Positions 7,555 to 16,403 are shown, counted from the first letter of the stretch. The stretch is 43,923 bases of DNA from Clostridia bacterium (GCA_017462035.1 JAFTRY010000023.1:1-43923), one strand, 5' to 3'. Notes: generated from the letters alone by a model not told the origin. Numbers and translations: made by a program.

Positions 7555-8706
7555 ATGCAAAAGAACGTAGCAATACTGGGCTCTACCGGTTCGGTAGGGG
7601 AGCAGGCTTTAGATGCCGCGGAGCAGCTTTCCATGAAGGTCACCGCCATCAGTGCCAACCGCAATTACAAGCGTGTGGAAGAGCAGGCGCGGAAATTTTC
7701 CGTGGAAGCGGTGGCAATGGCGGATGAGGCAGCGGCAAAGGAATTAAAAGTGCGGCTCGGTGATACCAATACAAGGGTCTATTCGGGCTCTGAGGGAATC
7801 TGCGAGATGATTCGCGCCGAGAAGCGGGATGTGGTGCTGAATTCCATTATCGGAGAGGCGGGTCTGCTTCCGACGCTCGCGGTAATCGATTCGGGTGCCA
7901 GATTGGCGCTCGCCAATAAGGAATCCCTGGTGGTTGCCGGAGAAATCGTGACGGAGCGAGCCCAAAAGCGTGGTGTGGAGATCCTGCCGGTGGACAGTGA
8001 GCACTGCGCGATCTTTCAGTGCTTGAAATCAGGGGAGCGGAAGGAGGTCAAGCGTTTGCTCTTGACCGCTTCGGGCGGTCCCTTTTTTGGCTACACCAAG
8101 GAGCAGCTTCGAGAGATCGGCGTGGAGCAGGCGTTGGCACATCCCACGTGGAAAATGGGCGCGAAAATTACCATTGATTCCGCCACTCTGATGAATAAAG
8201 GATTTGAGGTCATTGAAGCGGTTCATTTGTTTGGTGTTCCCGCGGATCGGATCCAGGTCGTGGTTCATCGGGAGAGTATAATCCATTCTATGGTGGAATA
8301 TATTGATAACAGTGTGATCGCTCAGCTATCGGCTCCCGATATGCGGTTGTGCGCCCAGTATGCCATGACCTATCCGGATCGAGCGGAGGCAGTAATTCCG
8401 CAGTTGGACCTATTTGAGGTTGGAAAGCTGACCTTTGCCAAGCCCGATATGGAAACCTTTTCCTTGCTTTCCTGCGCCATGCGTTGTATCGCCAAGGGCG
8501 GAGCACTGCCGGCGGTGCTGAATGCCGCCAACGAAGTGGCGGTTGCCGAATTTTTGCGGGGAAGGATCTCCTTCTGTGAAATTGCGGAATCGGTAGGTGC
8601 CACCGTGGAGGAGCTTGCCTCGGCATCGGAGTCTCACGATCTGGAGAGTATTCTCGCTTTTGACCGTGAGGCAAGGGAGCGGATCGCTCTGCGACTTCAT
8701 CGATGA
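7555..8706 (+). CDS. dxr: 1-deoxy-D-xylulose 5-phosphate reductoisomerase
   Basis: Dxr is the second step of the MEP pathway, converting DXP to MEP with NADPH and a divalent metal. The 383-residue protein opens with the Rossmann motif ILGSTGSVGEQALD. It has ALANKESLVVAGE and the metal-site segment LPVDSEHCAIFQCL (Asp/Glu ligands). The substrate region is SGGPFFGYTKEQL...HPTWKMGAKITIDSATLMNKG, followed by HRESIIHSMVEY. Length and motifs are normal. GAAAGAGAG precedes the ATG. Together with ispG downstream it shows the organism makes isoprenoids by the MEP route. Confidence 0.97.
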   Translation: MQKNVAILGSTGSVGEQALDAAEQLSMKVTAISANRNYKRVEEQARKFSVEAVAMADEAAAKELKVRLGDTNTRVYSGSEGICEMIRAEKRDVVLNSIIGEAGLLPTLAVIDSGARLALANKESLVVAGEIVTERAQKRGVEILPVDSEHCAIFQCLKSGERKEVKRLLLTASGGPFFGYTKEQLREIGVEQALAHPTWKMGAKITIDSATLMNKGFEVIEAVHLFGVPADRIQVVVHRESIIHSMVEYIDNSVIAQLSAPDMRLCAQYAMTYPDRAEAVIPQLDLFEVGKLTFAKPDMETFSLLSCAMRCIAKGGALPAVLNAANEVAVAEFLRGRISFCEIAESVGATVEELASASESHDLESILAFDREARERIALRLHR

Positions 8707-8756
8707 GAAATAACGGACATCTCGGTTGAGTCGAAAATACGGGGAGATTGTTTGAA

Positions 8757-9779
8757 ATGTTTTATCTTTTGGTGATGGTTTTGGTCTTTGGCGTTCTGAT
8801 CTTTATTCATGAGCTGGGACATTTTCTCACCGCGCGAGCTTGCGGCGTAGCCGTCAAGGAATTTGCCGTGGGCATGGGACCGACCATCTTTTCTTGGAAT
8901 TCCAAAAAATATGATACAAAATACGGTCTGCGTCTGTTGCCCATCGGCGGATTTGTCAGCATGGAAGGGGAGGACGAGGAGTCAGACCGAGAAAACGCCT
9001 TTTGTAATAAAAGCGTATGGAGGAGAATGCTCATTGTGGGAGCGGGACCCCTCATGAATTTGTTGCTTGGCTTTGTGCTGATGACCGTTCTGGTATTTGC
9101 TCAGGGAACCCTGGTCTCAACTACCGTGGCACAGTTTCAGGAGGGGGCGACCTCTTCCGCCCAGCTTCAAGTAGGAGATACGATCCTTCGGGTGGACGGA
9201 ACCAGAGTCCACACGGGAAACGAGCTTGTGTACGAGGTGATGAACAAAGGATACGAGCCCATTGACTTTGAGGTGAAGCGAAACGGAGAGACTATTCTTG
9301 TGGAGAACGTGACCTTTCCTACCATGGAGGATTCGGGAGTCACCTTTGGTAACTACGACTTTTTGCTGTACGCTGAGGAGACCACTCTTCCAAATTTAAT
9401 TAAACACGCCTATTTCCGTTCCGTCTCTACGGTAAAGATGGTCTTTGACTCTTTGATCGGTCTGCTTACAGGGCGCTTTGGCATGAATGCCGTTTCGGGA
9501 CCCGTTGGGGTTGCCGAGGTAGTGGGTGACGCGGCGAAGAACGGCTACCAGAATCTTCTTTACATCGTAACGGTTCTGTCTATCAATCTGGGTGTGTTTA
9601 ATTTGATCCCGTTTCCCGCTTTGGACGGCGGAAGGTTTTTGTTCTTGATCGTGGAGGGAATACGAAGAAAGCCGATTAACAGAAACGTGGAGTCCTATAT
9701 CAATTTTGTGGGACTTATGATCCTGTTTGCTTTTATGATTTTTGTCACGGTAAAGGACGTATTAAATTTGTTTGTATAG
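8757..9779 (+). CDS. rseP: Site-2 intramembrane zinc protease, RseP/RasP type
   Basis: A 340-residue M50 protease that cuts transmembrane substrates such as anti-sigma factors and remnant signal peptides. The zinc motif HELGH lies in the first membrane helix (FIHELGHFLTAR). A single PDZ domain covers about 115-185 (VGDTILRVDGTRVHTGNEL). The third zinc ligand is the Asp of NLIPFPALDGGR, and two further membrane helices follow. The frame has an earlier TTG at 8748, but it sits one base after GGGGAG, so the ATG at 8757 with spacing 10 is preferred. The site between dxr and ispG is typical for Clostridia. Confidence 0.94.
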   Translation: MFYLLVMVLVFGVLIFIHELGHFLTARACGVAVKEFAVGMGPTIFSWNSKKYDTKYGLRLLPIGGFVSMEGEDEESDRENAFCNKSVWRRMLIVGAGPLMNLLLGFVLMTVLVFAQGTLVSTTVAQFQEGATSSAQLQVGDTILRVDGTRVHTGNELVYEVMNKGYEPIDFEVKRNGETILVENVTFPTMEDSGVTFGNYDFLLYAEETTLPNLIKHAYFRSVSTVKMVFDSLIGLLTGRFGMNAVSGPVGVAEVVGDAAKNGYQNLLYIVTVLSINLGVFNLIPFPALDGGRFLFLIVEGIRRKPINRNVESYINFVGLMILFAFMIFVTVKDVLNLFV

Positions 9780-9788
9780 GATAAAAAA

Positions 9789-10874
9789 ATGGACTATAAC
9801 AAAATCAGAAGAAACGCTAAGGAAATCATGATCGGACGGAGGGCAATCGGCGGTAGGAAGCCGATTGCCATTCAGTCTATGACCAATACGGACACGCATG
9901 ATAAGGAAGGGACTCTGATGCAGATCCGTTCCTTAGAGGCGGCAGGGTGCGATATCGTTCGTATTACCGTTCCCGACCTGGAAGCCGCATCTACCATCCC
10001 GTTTTTGAAGGAAGCCGGGGTTGTGATTCCGATCGTTGCCGATATTCATTTTGATTATCGGATCGCGCTTCGTTGTGCTGAGGTAGGTGTGGATAAGATT
10101 CGTATCAATCCGGGAAATATTGGAGATGAGGAGCGTGTCCGCGCTGTCTGCAAAATATGTCGGGAAAAGAAGATCCCCATCCGTATTGGGGTAAACAGCG
10201 GCTCCTTGGAGAAGGAGATCCTCGCACGTCACGGCTCACCGACTCCCGAGGCTCTTTGTGAGAGTGCTCTGTATCATATGACTCTACTGGAGCAGGCGGA
10301 TTTTGAGGATATTGTAATTTCCATGAAGGCTTCCAACCCCTACCATATGGTTCGGGCAAACCGGATGTTGGCGAAAAAATGTCCTTATCCGCTCCATCTG
10401 GGTGTGACCGAGGCGGGCAGTAAGGAAATGGGCTCTATCAAGAGTGCCGTGGGAATCGGTTCGCTTCTGGTGGACGGAATCGGTGACACCATTCGAGTGT
10501 CTTTGACCGATGATCCGGTGGAGGAGATCGGCGCGGCGCGGAAGATCCTGCGCGCCGTGGGACTGGACGGGCAGTGCGGATTGGATCTGGTCAGCTGTCC
10601 TACCTGCGGAAGAACAAAAATTGACTTGATTTCCCTGGTTGCCGAGTTCGAGAGACGGGCAGAGGCGGAGGGATTGATGAATATTCCCGTGAAGGTTGCC
10701 ATGATGGGATGTGTGGTTAACGGTCCCGGCGAGGCAAGAGAAGCCGACGTAGGTATTGCCGGCGGAAAGGGTGAGGCGGTCCTCTTTAAAAAAGGTGAGA
10801 TTATTCGCAAGATAGGAGAGGACGAGATCGTACCCTGCCTTTTGGAGGAAGTAAAGGCTTTTAGAAAAGAGTAA
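9789..10874 (+). CDS. ispG: 4-hydroxy-3-methylbut-2-en-1-yl diphosphate synthase
   Basis: IspG (GcpE) reductively opens MEcPP to HMBPP using a [4Fe-4S] cluster, the penultimate MEP step. The 361-residue protein is the short bacterial form. Its TIM-barrel half starts with IGGRKPIAIQSMTNTDTHD and has VADIHFDYRIAL and KIRINPGNIG. The cluster half has the cysteines of SCPTCGRTKIDL and GCVVNGPGEAREADVGIAGG, all three Cys ligands and the Glu present. It starts 9 bases after rseP. Only a weak ribosome site (GGATAAAAAA) is visible, suggesting coupling. Confidence 0.97.
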   Translation: MDYNKIRRNAKEIMIGRRAIGGRKPIAIQSMTNTDTHDKEGTLMQIRSLEAAGCDIVRITVPDLEAASTIPFLKEAGVVIPIVADIHFDYRIALRCAEVGVDKIRINPGNIGDEERVRAVCKICREKKIPIRIGVNSGSLEKEILARHGSPTPEALCESALYHMTLLEQADFEDIVISMKASNPYHMVRANRMLAKKCPYPLHLGVTEAGSKEMGSIKSAVGIGSLLVDGIGDTIRVSLTDDPVEEIGAARKILRAVGLDGQCGLDLVSCPTCGRTKIDLISLVAEFERRAEAEGLMNIPVKVAMMGCVVNGPGEAREADVGIAGGKGEAVLFKKGEIIRKIGEDEIVPCLLEEVKAFRKE

Positions 10875-10895
10875 ACAATAAGGAAAGAGACGAGA

Positions 10896-13800
10896 ATGGC
10901 GGCAAAAAATCTGAAAGAGCTTTTAAGTAAATATATACCAGAGGGTTCCATCGAGCAGATTCTTTTGTCGGGACTCGTGACCCAGACCAAGGTGGACAGG
11001 GAACGGAGAATTCTGGAGGTTCGAGCGGATTTTCCGTATGTCGTGGATAAGGAGACGATCTATGAGATCGAGGAGCAGGCGGCGGCAGTATACCGCTTGA
11101 ATCACGTCAAGATCCTGCCGCATTATCCGGCGGAGCTGTTCAGCGAGGGGTACATTTCACAGCTTCTCAAGGAGACCGAGCGGATCGGCGTGGTAGCCAG
11201 AGGCTTCTTTTCCTCCTATACCTATATCCTCACGGAGGATGCGCTGACCATACGGCTCCCCTTTAACGAGTACGGTGTGGGGCTCTTGGAGGATGCGAAA
11301 ACTCCCGGGGTAATCGAGGGAATTTTGTTTAGCGAATTTTCCATTCGTCGGAAGGTGACATTAGAGCATGATCCCTATTTTGAGCCTCGGGTTTCCGATT
11401 CCTACCGAGAGAAAATGGAGCTTCTTGACCGTCAGATTCGCGCGGCAGAGAAGGAATACGATCAAGGAAGCCGTCAGCACAGAGAGGCAGAGATCCCCGC
11501 GGCGGAGGAGGAAAAGCTTCCCCGTCTTTCGTCTATTTACGAGGGCGAGGCGGCGGTGGTGCGTTTGGATGACAGACGGATCAAGATTGGTGCCTCCGTA
11601 TTTGATATTTCCGCTCCCGATTTTATTGTAGGGGTGAAATTCGCCATGGATCCCGTACCGATCTCCACGATCAACCGTCCCCTCCGGAATATAATCTTCG
11701 TAGGCGAGGTGTTTAATTTTACTAAGGAAGCCAACCGATCGGGAGAAAAGTTTAACGTGTCCTTCGGTCTGTTTGACGGAAACGCGTCGATCTACGTGAA
11801 GCATTTCGGAATGAGCCCCGAGGAAGCGGGCGAGCTTGCGGGAAGCGTGAAGAACGGTATGGCGGTGGCGGTCCACGGTTATCTGAAAAACGAACGGAAC
11901 GACGACGAGCTTTATATGAGCTACACGGATATTGCCGTGATAGCCAAGGAGGTCCGAACAGATCGGGCAGAGAAAAAGCGTGTGGAGCTTCACCTGCATA
12001 CCAATATGTCCAATATGGACGCGCTGATCCCCCCGGACGTGGCGGTGAAAACAGCAAAAAAGTGGGGACATCCTGCCGTGGCAATCACCGATCACGGAAA
12101 CGTGCAGGGCTTTCCCGAGGCAATGCTGGCGGCGGAAAAGTGCGACATGAAGGTGATCTACGGTTTGGAGGCTTACTTTGTCAACGACACTGCCAGCGCG
12201 GTGTACGGTAATTATGAAGGAAGCTTTTCAGACGAGTTTATTGTCTTTGACCTGGAGACTACCGGTCTGTCCGCGCTGAACTGTAAGATCACAGAGATCG
12301 GTGCGGTGAAGATCCGAGGCGGCGAGGTACTGGAACGGTATAATACCTTTGTCAATCCCGAATGTTCCATTCCCGAGGAGATCACAAAGCTGACCTCTAT
12401 TACCGATGAAATGGTAGCGGATGCCCGTACCATTGGGGAGGTTCTCCCTGAATTTTTGGCTTTTGTGGGAGATCGGTTGATGATCGCCCATAATGCGGAT
12501 TTCGATACCGGATTCCTCCGTGTGGCGGCACAGGAGCAGGGCTTTCCCTTTGAGAATGCCTATCTCGATACAGTGGCACTGTCCCGCTATCTGAACCCCG
12601 AGTTGAAGAGCCACAAGCTGAATATTTTGGCTGAACATTATAACCTGGGAGATTTCCATCATCACCGTGCCTGTGACGATGCCGAAATGCTGGCAATGAT
12701 CTTTTTCGGCATGGCGGATCAGTTGGAAAAATTGGATATTAAAAATTTCTCCGACCTGCAAAATGAAATGAGCACCAAGGCGAATCCCTTGCAGCTAAAA
12801 ACCTATCACCAAATCATTCTGGTAAAAAATCAGCAAGGCTTGAAAAATCTATACAAGCTTGTTTCCAAGAGCTATCTGGACTATTACCGTAGAAATCCCC
12901 GTATTCCCAAGACCGAGCTGGAAAAGCACCGAGAGGGCTTGATCATCGGTTCTGCCTGTGAGGCGGGAGAGCTATTTCAGGCGATTCTGGAGCACAAGCC
13001 TGCCCACGAGATTGAAGAGATCGTGAATTTCTATGATTATCTGGAGATCCAGCCTATTTGCAACAATCGATTCCTCCTGGAGGAGGGAAGGGTGGCAAGT
13101 GAGGAGGAGCTGCGGCAGTTGAACCGTCAGATCGTGGAGCTTGGCGAGAAATACGGAAAGCCCGTGGTAGCAACCTGTGACGCGCATTTCCTCAATGAGG
13201 AGGACGAGGTATACAGAAAGATCCTTCTTGCTGGAATGAAGTTCAAGGATGCGGACAAGGATACACATATTTATTTCCGTACCACCGACGAAATGCTGAA
13301 GGAATTCTCCTATTTGGGAGAAGACAAGGCATATGAGGTGGTGGTGGAGAATACCAATTTGATTGCCGACATGGTGGAGCCTGTCCGTCCCATTCCTAAG
13401 GGCTCTTACACCCCCAATATGGAGGGTGCCGAGGAGGAGCTCCAGGAAAAGTGCTGGACAAGAGCCCGGGCTATGTACGGCGACCCCGTTCCCGAGCTTG
13501 TAAGTAAGCGACTGGAAAAGGAGCTGACCTCCATTATTAAAAACGGCTTTGCGGTGCTTTATATGATCGCGCAACGCCTGGTTTGGTACAGCGAGAGCCA
13601 GGGGTACTTAGTAGGCTCCCGTGGATCGGTGGGATCCTCCTTTGTAGCCACTATGGCGGGGATCTCCGAGGTAAATCCTCTACCGCCCCATTATTACTGC
13701 CCCAATTGTCAGTATTCCCACTTTTTCACCGACGGCTCGGTGGGCTCAGGATTTGACCTTCCCGATGCCAACTGCCCCAATTGCGGTACGAAAATGAACG

Positions 13801-15278
13801 TGGACGGACACGATATTCCTTTTGAGACCTTCTTAGGCTTCTATGGAGATAAGTCTCCCGATATCGACCTGAATTTCTCGGGCGACGTGCAGGGCAGGGT
13901 ACATAAATATACCGAGGAACTCTTTGGCTCGGAGAACGTGTTCCGCGCGGGAACCTTGGGAACTCTTGCGGATAAGACCGCCTATGGCTTTATTGCCAAA
14001 TATTACGAGACAAAGGGTGTCAGCGTAGGACGTGCTGAGATGGATCGAATCATCCAAAACTGCGTGGGAGTTAAGCGAACCACCGGTCAGCATCCCGGCG
14101 GTATTATCGTCGTACCCAGAGAATATGAGGTGTATGACTTCACCCCCGTTCAGCACCCCGCCGACGACCCTCACTCCAATATCGTTACTACTCACTTCGC
14201 CTTTTCCTACCTTCACGATACCATTTTGAAGCTGGACGAGCTGGGACACGATATTCCTACCAAGTATAAGTGGTTGGAGAAGTTTTCCGATACCAGTGTC
14301 ATGGACGTTCCCATGAATGATCCCGAGGTATATGAGCTTTTCCTTTCTACCAAGCCTTTGGGTATTACCCCCGATGACATTGACGCTCCCATCGGAACCT
14401 TCGGTTTACCCGAATTCGGTACCAGATTTCTCCAACAGGTGTTGGTGGAGGCAAAGCCAAAGAACTTTGCCGACCTGCTTCAGATCTCTGGCTTGACTCA
14501 CGGTACCGACGTGTGGCTGGGCAACGCGGAGGAGCTGATCAAGCAGGGTGTATGTGACATTTCCAAGGTGATCGGATGCCGTGACAACATCATGAACGAC
14601 CTGATCCGTTACGGCGTGGAAAATGCACTGTCCTTCAAGATCATGGAAAGCGTACGAAAGGGAAAGGGACTGACACCGGAATGGGAGGCGGAGATGAAGG
14701 CACACGACGTGCCCGATTGGTACATCTGGTCCTGCAAGAAGATCAAATACATGTTTCCCAAAGCCCATGCGGCGGCATATGTGATGTCTGCCATTCGTCT
14801 GGGGTGGTATAAGGTTCATATTCCCATTGCCTTCTATTGCGCGATGTTTACCGTGGCACCTGGCGGTTTTGACGCGGAGATCGTTATGAGAGGACGCTCC
14901 CACGTGGTGGCAACCATCAAGGATATTGAAAAGCGGGGAAAGGAGGCGTCTCCTAAGGAGCAGGCATCGATCCCCAGCTTACAGCTTGCAAATGAATGTA
15001 TGGCAAGAAAACTTCGCTTCCTTCCCATCGATATTGAGAAATCCCACGCCTACGCATTTCTGCCAGAGAACGGAGCCATTCGGATGCCCTTCTCGGCGTT
15101 GCCGGGACTGGGGGAAAACGCAGCACAGAATATCATCCAAGCCCGAGAGGAGGAGAAATTTTTCTCTGTGGACGATCTGCGGATCCGTGCCAAGCTGACC
15201 AAAAGTGTCATCGAGATCCTGCGGAAGAATCACGTGCTGGACAACCTCAGCGAGACCGACCAGCTGACCTTCTTCTAA
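10896..15278 (+). CDS. polC: DNA polymerase III alpha subunit, PolC type
   Basis: PolC is the main replicative polymerase of low-GC Gram-positive bacteria. The 1460-residue protein has the family order. An N-terminal domain and an OB-fold (about 230-350) come first. The PHP domain begins at about 362 (ELHLHTNMSNMDALI), with a DEDDh 3'-5' exonuclease inserted at about 445-620 (FIVFDLETTGLSA ... AHNADFDTGFL ... HRACDDAEML). Then come the palm/finger parts with GYLVGSRGSVGSSFVATMAG. A zinc-binding pair, YCPNCQY and CPNCGTKM, lies near 935-970. The catalytic region SPDIDLNFSGDVQ is near 988, with a helix-hairpin-helix at the C-terminus. It has proofreading and synthesis on one chain. It starts 21 bases after ispG and closes the cluster, followed by a terminator. 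Confidence 0.98.
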   Translation: MAAKNLKELLSKYIPEGSIEQILLSGLVTQTKVDRERRILEVRADFPYVVDKETIYEIEEQAAAVYRLNHVKILPHYPAELFSEGYISQLLKETERIGVVARGFFSSYTYILTEDALTIRLPFNEYGVGLLEDAKTPGVIEGILFSEFSIRRKVTLEHDPYFEPRVSDSYREKMELLDRQIRAAEKEYDQGSRQHREAEIPAAEEEKLPRLSSIYEGEAAVVRLDDRRIKIGASVFDISAPDFIVGVKFAMDPVPISTINRPLRNIIFVGEVFNFTKEANRSGEKFNVSFGLFDGNASIYVKHFGMSPEEAGELAGSVKNGMAVAVHGYLKNERNDDELYMSYTDIAVIAKEVRTDRAEKKRVELHLHTNMSNMDALIPPDVAVKTAKKWGHPAVAITDHGNVQGFPEAMLAAEKCDMKVIYGLEAYFVNDTASAVYGNYEGSFSDEFIVFDLETTGLSALNCKITEIGAVKIRGGEVLERYNTFVNPECSIPEEITKLTSITDEMVADARTIGEVLPEFLAFVGDRLMIAHNADFDTGFLRVAAQEQGFPFENAYLDTVALSRYLNPELKSHKLNILAEHYNLGDFHHHRACDDAEMLAMIFFGMADQLEKLDIKNFSDLQNEMSTKANPLQLKTYHQIILVKNQQGLKNLYKLVSKSYLDYYRRNPRIPKTELEKHREGLIIGSACEAGELFQAILEHKPAHEIEEIVNFYDYLEIQPICNNRFLLEEGRVASEEELRQLNRQIVELGEKYGKPVVATCDAHFLNEEDEVYRKILLAGMKFKDADKDTHIYFRTTDEMLKEFSYLGEDKAYEVVVENTNLIADMVEPVRPIPKGSYTPNMEGAEEELQEKCWTRARAMYGDPVPELVSKRLEKELTSIIKNGFAVLYMIAQRLVWYSESQGYLVGSRGSVGSSFVATMAGISEVNPLPPHYYCPNCQYSHFFTDGSVGSGFDLPDANCPNCGTKMNVDGHDIPFETFLGFYGDKSPDIDLNFSGDVQGRVHKYTEELFGSENVFRAGTLGTLADKTAYGFIAKYYETKGVSVGRAEMDRIIQNCVGVKRTTGQHPGGIIVVPREYEVYDFTPVQHPADDPHSNIVTTHFAFSYLHDTILKLDELGHDIPTKYKWLEKFSDTSVMDVPMNDPEVYELFLSTKPLGITPDDIDAPIGTFGLPEFGTRFLQQVLVEAKPKNFADLLQISGLTHGTDVWLGNAEELIKQGVCDISKVIGCRDNIMNDLIRYGVENALSFKIMESVRKGKGLTPEWEAEMKAHDVPDWYIWSCKKIKYMFPKAHAAAYVMSAIRLGWYKVHIPIAFYCAMFTVAPGGFDAEIVMRGRSHVVATIKDIEKRGKEASPKEQASIPSLQLANECMARKLRFLPIDIEKSHAYAFLPENGAIRMPFSALPGLGENAAQNIIQAREEEKFFSVDDLRIRAKLTKSVIEILRKNHVLDNLSETDQLTFF

Positions 15279-15322
15279 ACAAAATCGTTTTAGGGTCGTT
15301 CCCTAAAGGACGGTTCTTAAAG

Positions 15323-15360
15323 AATACGGCATACCTCTTTCGAGGTATGCCGTATTTTGT
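15323..15360 (+). terminator. Terminator after polC
   Basis: A perfect 15-bp stem (AATACGGCATACCTC/GAGGTATGCCGTATT) has a three-base loop and is followed by TTG. It lies 45 bases after the polC stop. A smaller hairpin (TTTAGGG/CCCTAAA) lies just upstream at about 15289-15307. Confidence 0.85.
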
Positions 15361-15390
15361 GTATTTGTGTCCATAAATTTGGTGTGGTTC

Positions 15391-15522
15391 TATGTCATTC
15401 TTTGGTGAATGGTAAAGTTACTTCGATGTAGGTTTATGCCATTCTTCGCTGAATGGGAAAGCTAATTTGGTATAGATGTATGCCATTCTTTGTTGAACGA
15501 CAAAGAATGGCGAAGAAAGCGT
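15391..15522 (+). repeat. Three tandem 44-bp degenerate repeats
   Basis: Units start at 15391, 15435 and 15479, exactly 44 bp apart. Each contains TATGYCATTCTT then a GAATGG or its variant. Units 1 and 2 each hold a small inverted repeat CATTC-6 bases-GAATG. In unit 3 the arms are wider apart, CCATTCTTTG...CAAAGAATGG at 15483-15510. No gene is credible here; a 68-codon frame through 15453-15659 crosses the repeats and hairpins. Confidence 0.6.
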
Positions 15523-15675
15523 TTTCAAGGCGTTCCCCCTTGAAAATCCCCCTGCGTCCCCGCCGCTTCATGCGTCGGGGAGGCTTTGCTATGGAGCAAG
15601 TCTCACCCGAAGGTTCATACGAACACCTTCGGGTGGTTGGTGTGGGGGGCGGTCTATGATACATAGGACCACATT
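15515..15675. repeat. Cluster of hairpins in the non-coding gap after polC
   Basis: Successive inverted repeats are visible: TTTTCAAGG/CCTTGAAAA at about 15519-15546, CCCCG/CGGGG, ACCCGAAGG/CCTTCGGGT at about 15606-15638, and GTCTATG-ata-CATAGGAC at about 15652-15670. The stretch is GC-rich compared with the AT-rich sequence after it. It looks like an intergenic REP-like module. I see no coding potential that I trust. Confidence 0.4.
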
Positions 15676-15697
15676 CCACAAAAATTTCCAAAATCTC

Positions 15698-15726
15698 TTG
15701 TAAAATTCTAAAAAATATGATATAAT
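15698..15726 (+). promoter_or_regulatory. Promoter of the palindromic RNA-like unit
   Basis: TTGTAA (15698-15703) and TATAAT (15721-15726) are separated by 17 bp. The expected start, seven bases after the -10, is 15733, the first base of the long inverted repeat. Confidence 0.65.
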
Positions 15727-15732
15727 AAATAT

Positions 15733-15889
15733 GCCAAACAAATTTAATAGTAGAATTAGCGGTATCTTTTCTTTATGGGATAATTATACCCTTTTTTCGC
15801 TATAATCATTTTTAGAATTTGGTAAAAACGCAAATTCCTTTTAAATGATTATAGTAGAGATACTCTAATTCTATTTAAATTTGTTTGGC
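15733..15889 (+). ncRNA. Candidate structured small RNA (6S-like), alternatively a palindromic MITE
   Basis: The outer arms 15733-15747 and 15875-15889 pair perfectly for 15 bp, and the pairing continues with AGAATTAG/CTAATTCT and GTATCT/AGATAC. An asymmetric unpaired stretch (about 15768-15799) follows on the 5' side. An inner hairpin pairs 15800-15810 with 15844-15854 (11 bp perfect) and 15815-15821 with 15831-15837. A closing stem, an internal bubble and an apical stem, 157 nt in all, is the architecture known for 6S RNA, which binds RNA polymerase. The start site implied by the promoter is the first paired base, and a terminator hairpin follows. The same symmetry could instead be a non-autonomous transposon, but no target duplication was found. 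It encodes no protein. Confidence 0.45.
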
Positions 15890-15912
15890 GACAATCGGGG
15901 TTTGCGTTTTTC

Positions 15913-15941
15913 GTGCGCTGGCTTCGGCTGGCGCACTTTTT
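15913..15941 (+). terminator. Terminator after the palindromic RNA-like unit
   Basis: The stem GTGCGCTGGC/GCTGGCGCAC around a TTCG tetraloop (two internal mismatches) is followed by TTTTT. It would define a transcript of about 205 nt from 15733. Confidence 0.7.
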
Positions 15942-15986
15942 GTGTTGACATCCGAAAATCTTATTTTAAAACAAGGGAGAACACAC

Positions 15987-16262
15987 ATGAAAAGTACATT
16001 GGAAGCACTTTGGTTCGGGAATATTTCCCCCTTCACCGATGATCGCAAGCTCACAGAGGCAGAAAAGAGTTGACGGAATTTATCTCCCGTCATCGTGCGG
16101 CACTTTGGTCGTCCTTTACCGACGAGCAAAAGGAGATTTTCGAAAAAATATGAGGAATGTACGACCGATCTGACCGAAATTCGTGACCGTGAGTGTTTTG
16201 TTGAGGGTTTTCGCCTTGGTGGACGGATAATCTTTGAGGTGATGGGCCTTGATATTGAGTGA
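15987..16262 (+). pseudogene. DUF6809-like small protein gene with two frameshifts
   Basis: The gene starts at the ATG at 15987 after GGGAGA, with MKSTLEALWFGNISPF, which I recognise as the start of the small DUF6809-type proteins of Clostridia. Frame 1 stops at 16071. Homologous-looking sequence continues in the next frame from the GAG at 16067 (ELTEFISRHRAALWSSFTDE to FEK). It then returns to the first frame at 16149 (YEECTTDLTEIRDRECFVEG to GLDIE), stopping at 16260-16262. One base is missing near 16066 (GAAAAGAG), and one is extra in the A6 run at 16143-16148. Joined, it gives about 91 residues, the expected family length. Both lesions abut A-runs, so sequencing error or programmed slippage cannot be excluded. 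Function of the family is unknown. Confidence 0.65.
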
Positions 16263-16361
16263 GCGGAGACAAATCATCGACGGTTCGAGAATAACCGCAA
16301 ACCGAAGAAAAACGGGAGGGGAAATCCGAACCCTTCCTTCTATTGAAACAAAGAATATCCC

Positions 16362-16403
16362 AAAAATCCCCCGACAGATATCGAAATCTGTCGGGGGATT
16401 TAT
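16362..16403. terminator. Bidirectional terminator between the DUF6809 pseudogene and ruvB
   Basis: The stem AAATCCCCCGACAGAT/ATCTGTCGGGGGATTT (16 bp, perfect) has A-runs on the left and T on the right, so it can stop both converging transcripts. The stretch 16263-16361 before it holds no gene that I can see. Confidence 0.85.

Noticed and set aside
15391..15522. CRISPR-like array
   Set aside because: The units are contiguous 44-bp repeats without unique spacers, there are only three, they are diverged, and no cas genes are present.
15453..15659. 68-codon forward ORF over the 44-bp repeats and hairpins
   Set aside because: It crosses repeat units and three inverted repeats, has no ribosome site, and its peptide is Arg/Pro-rich with no family; the open frame looks accidental.
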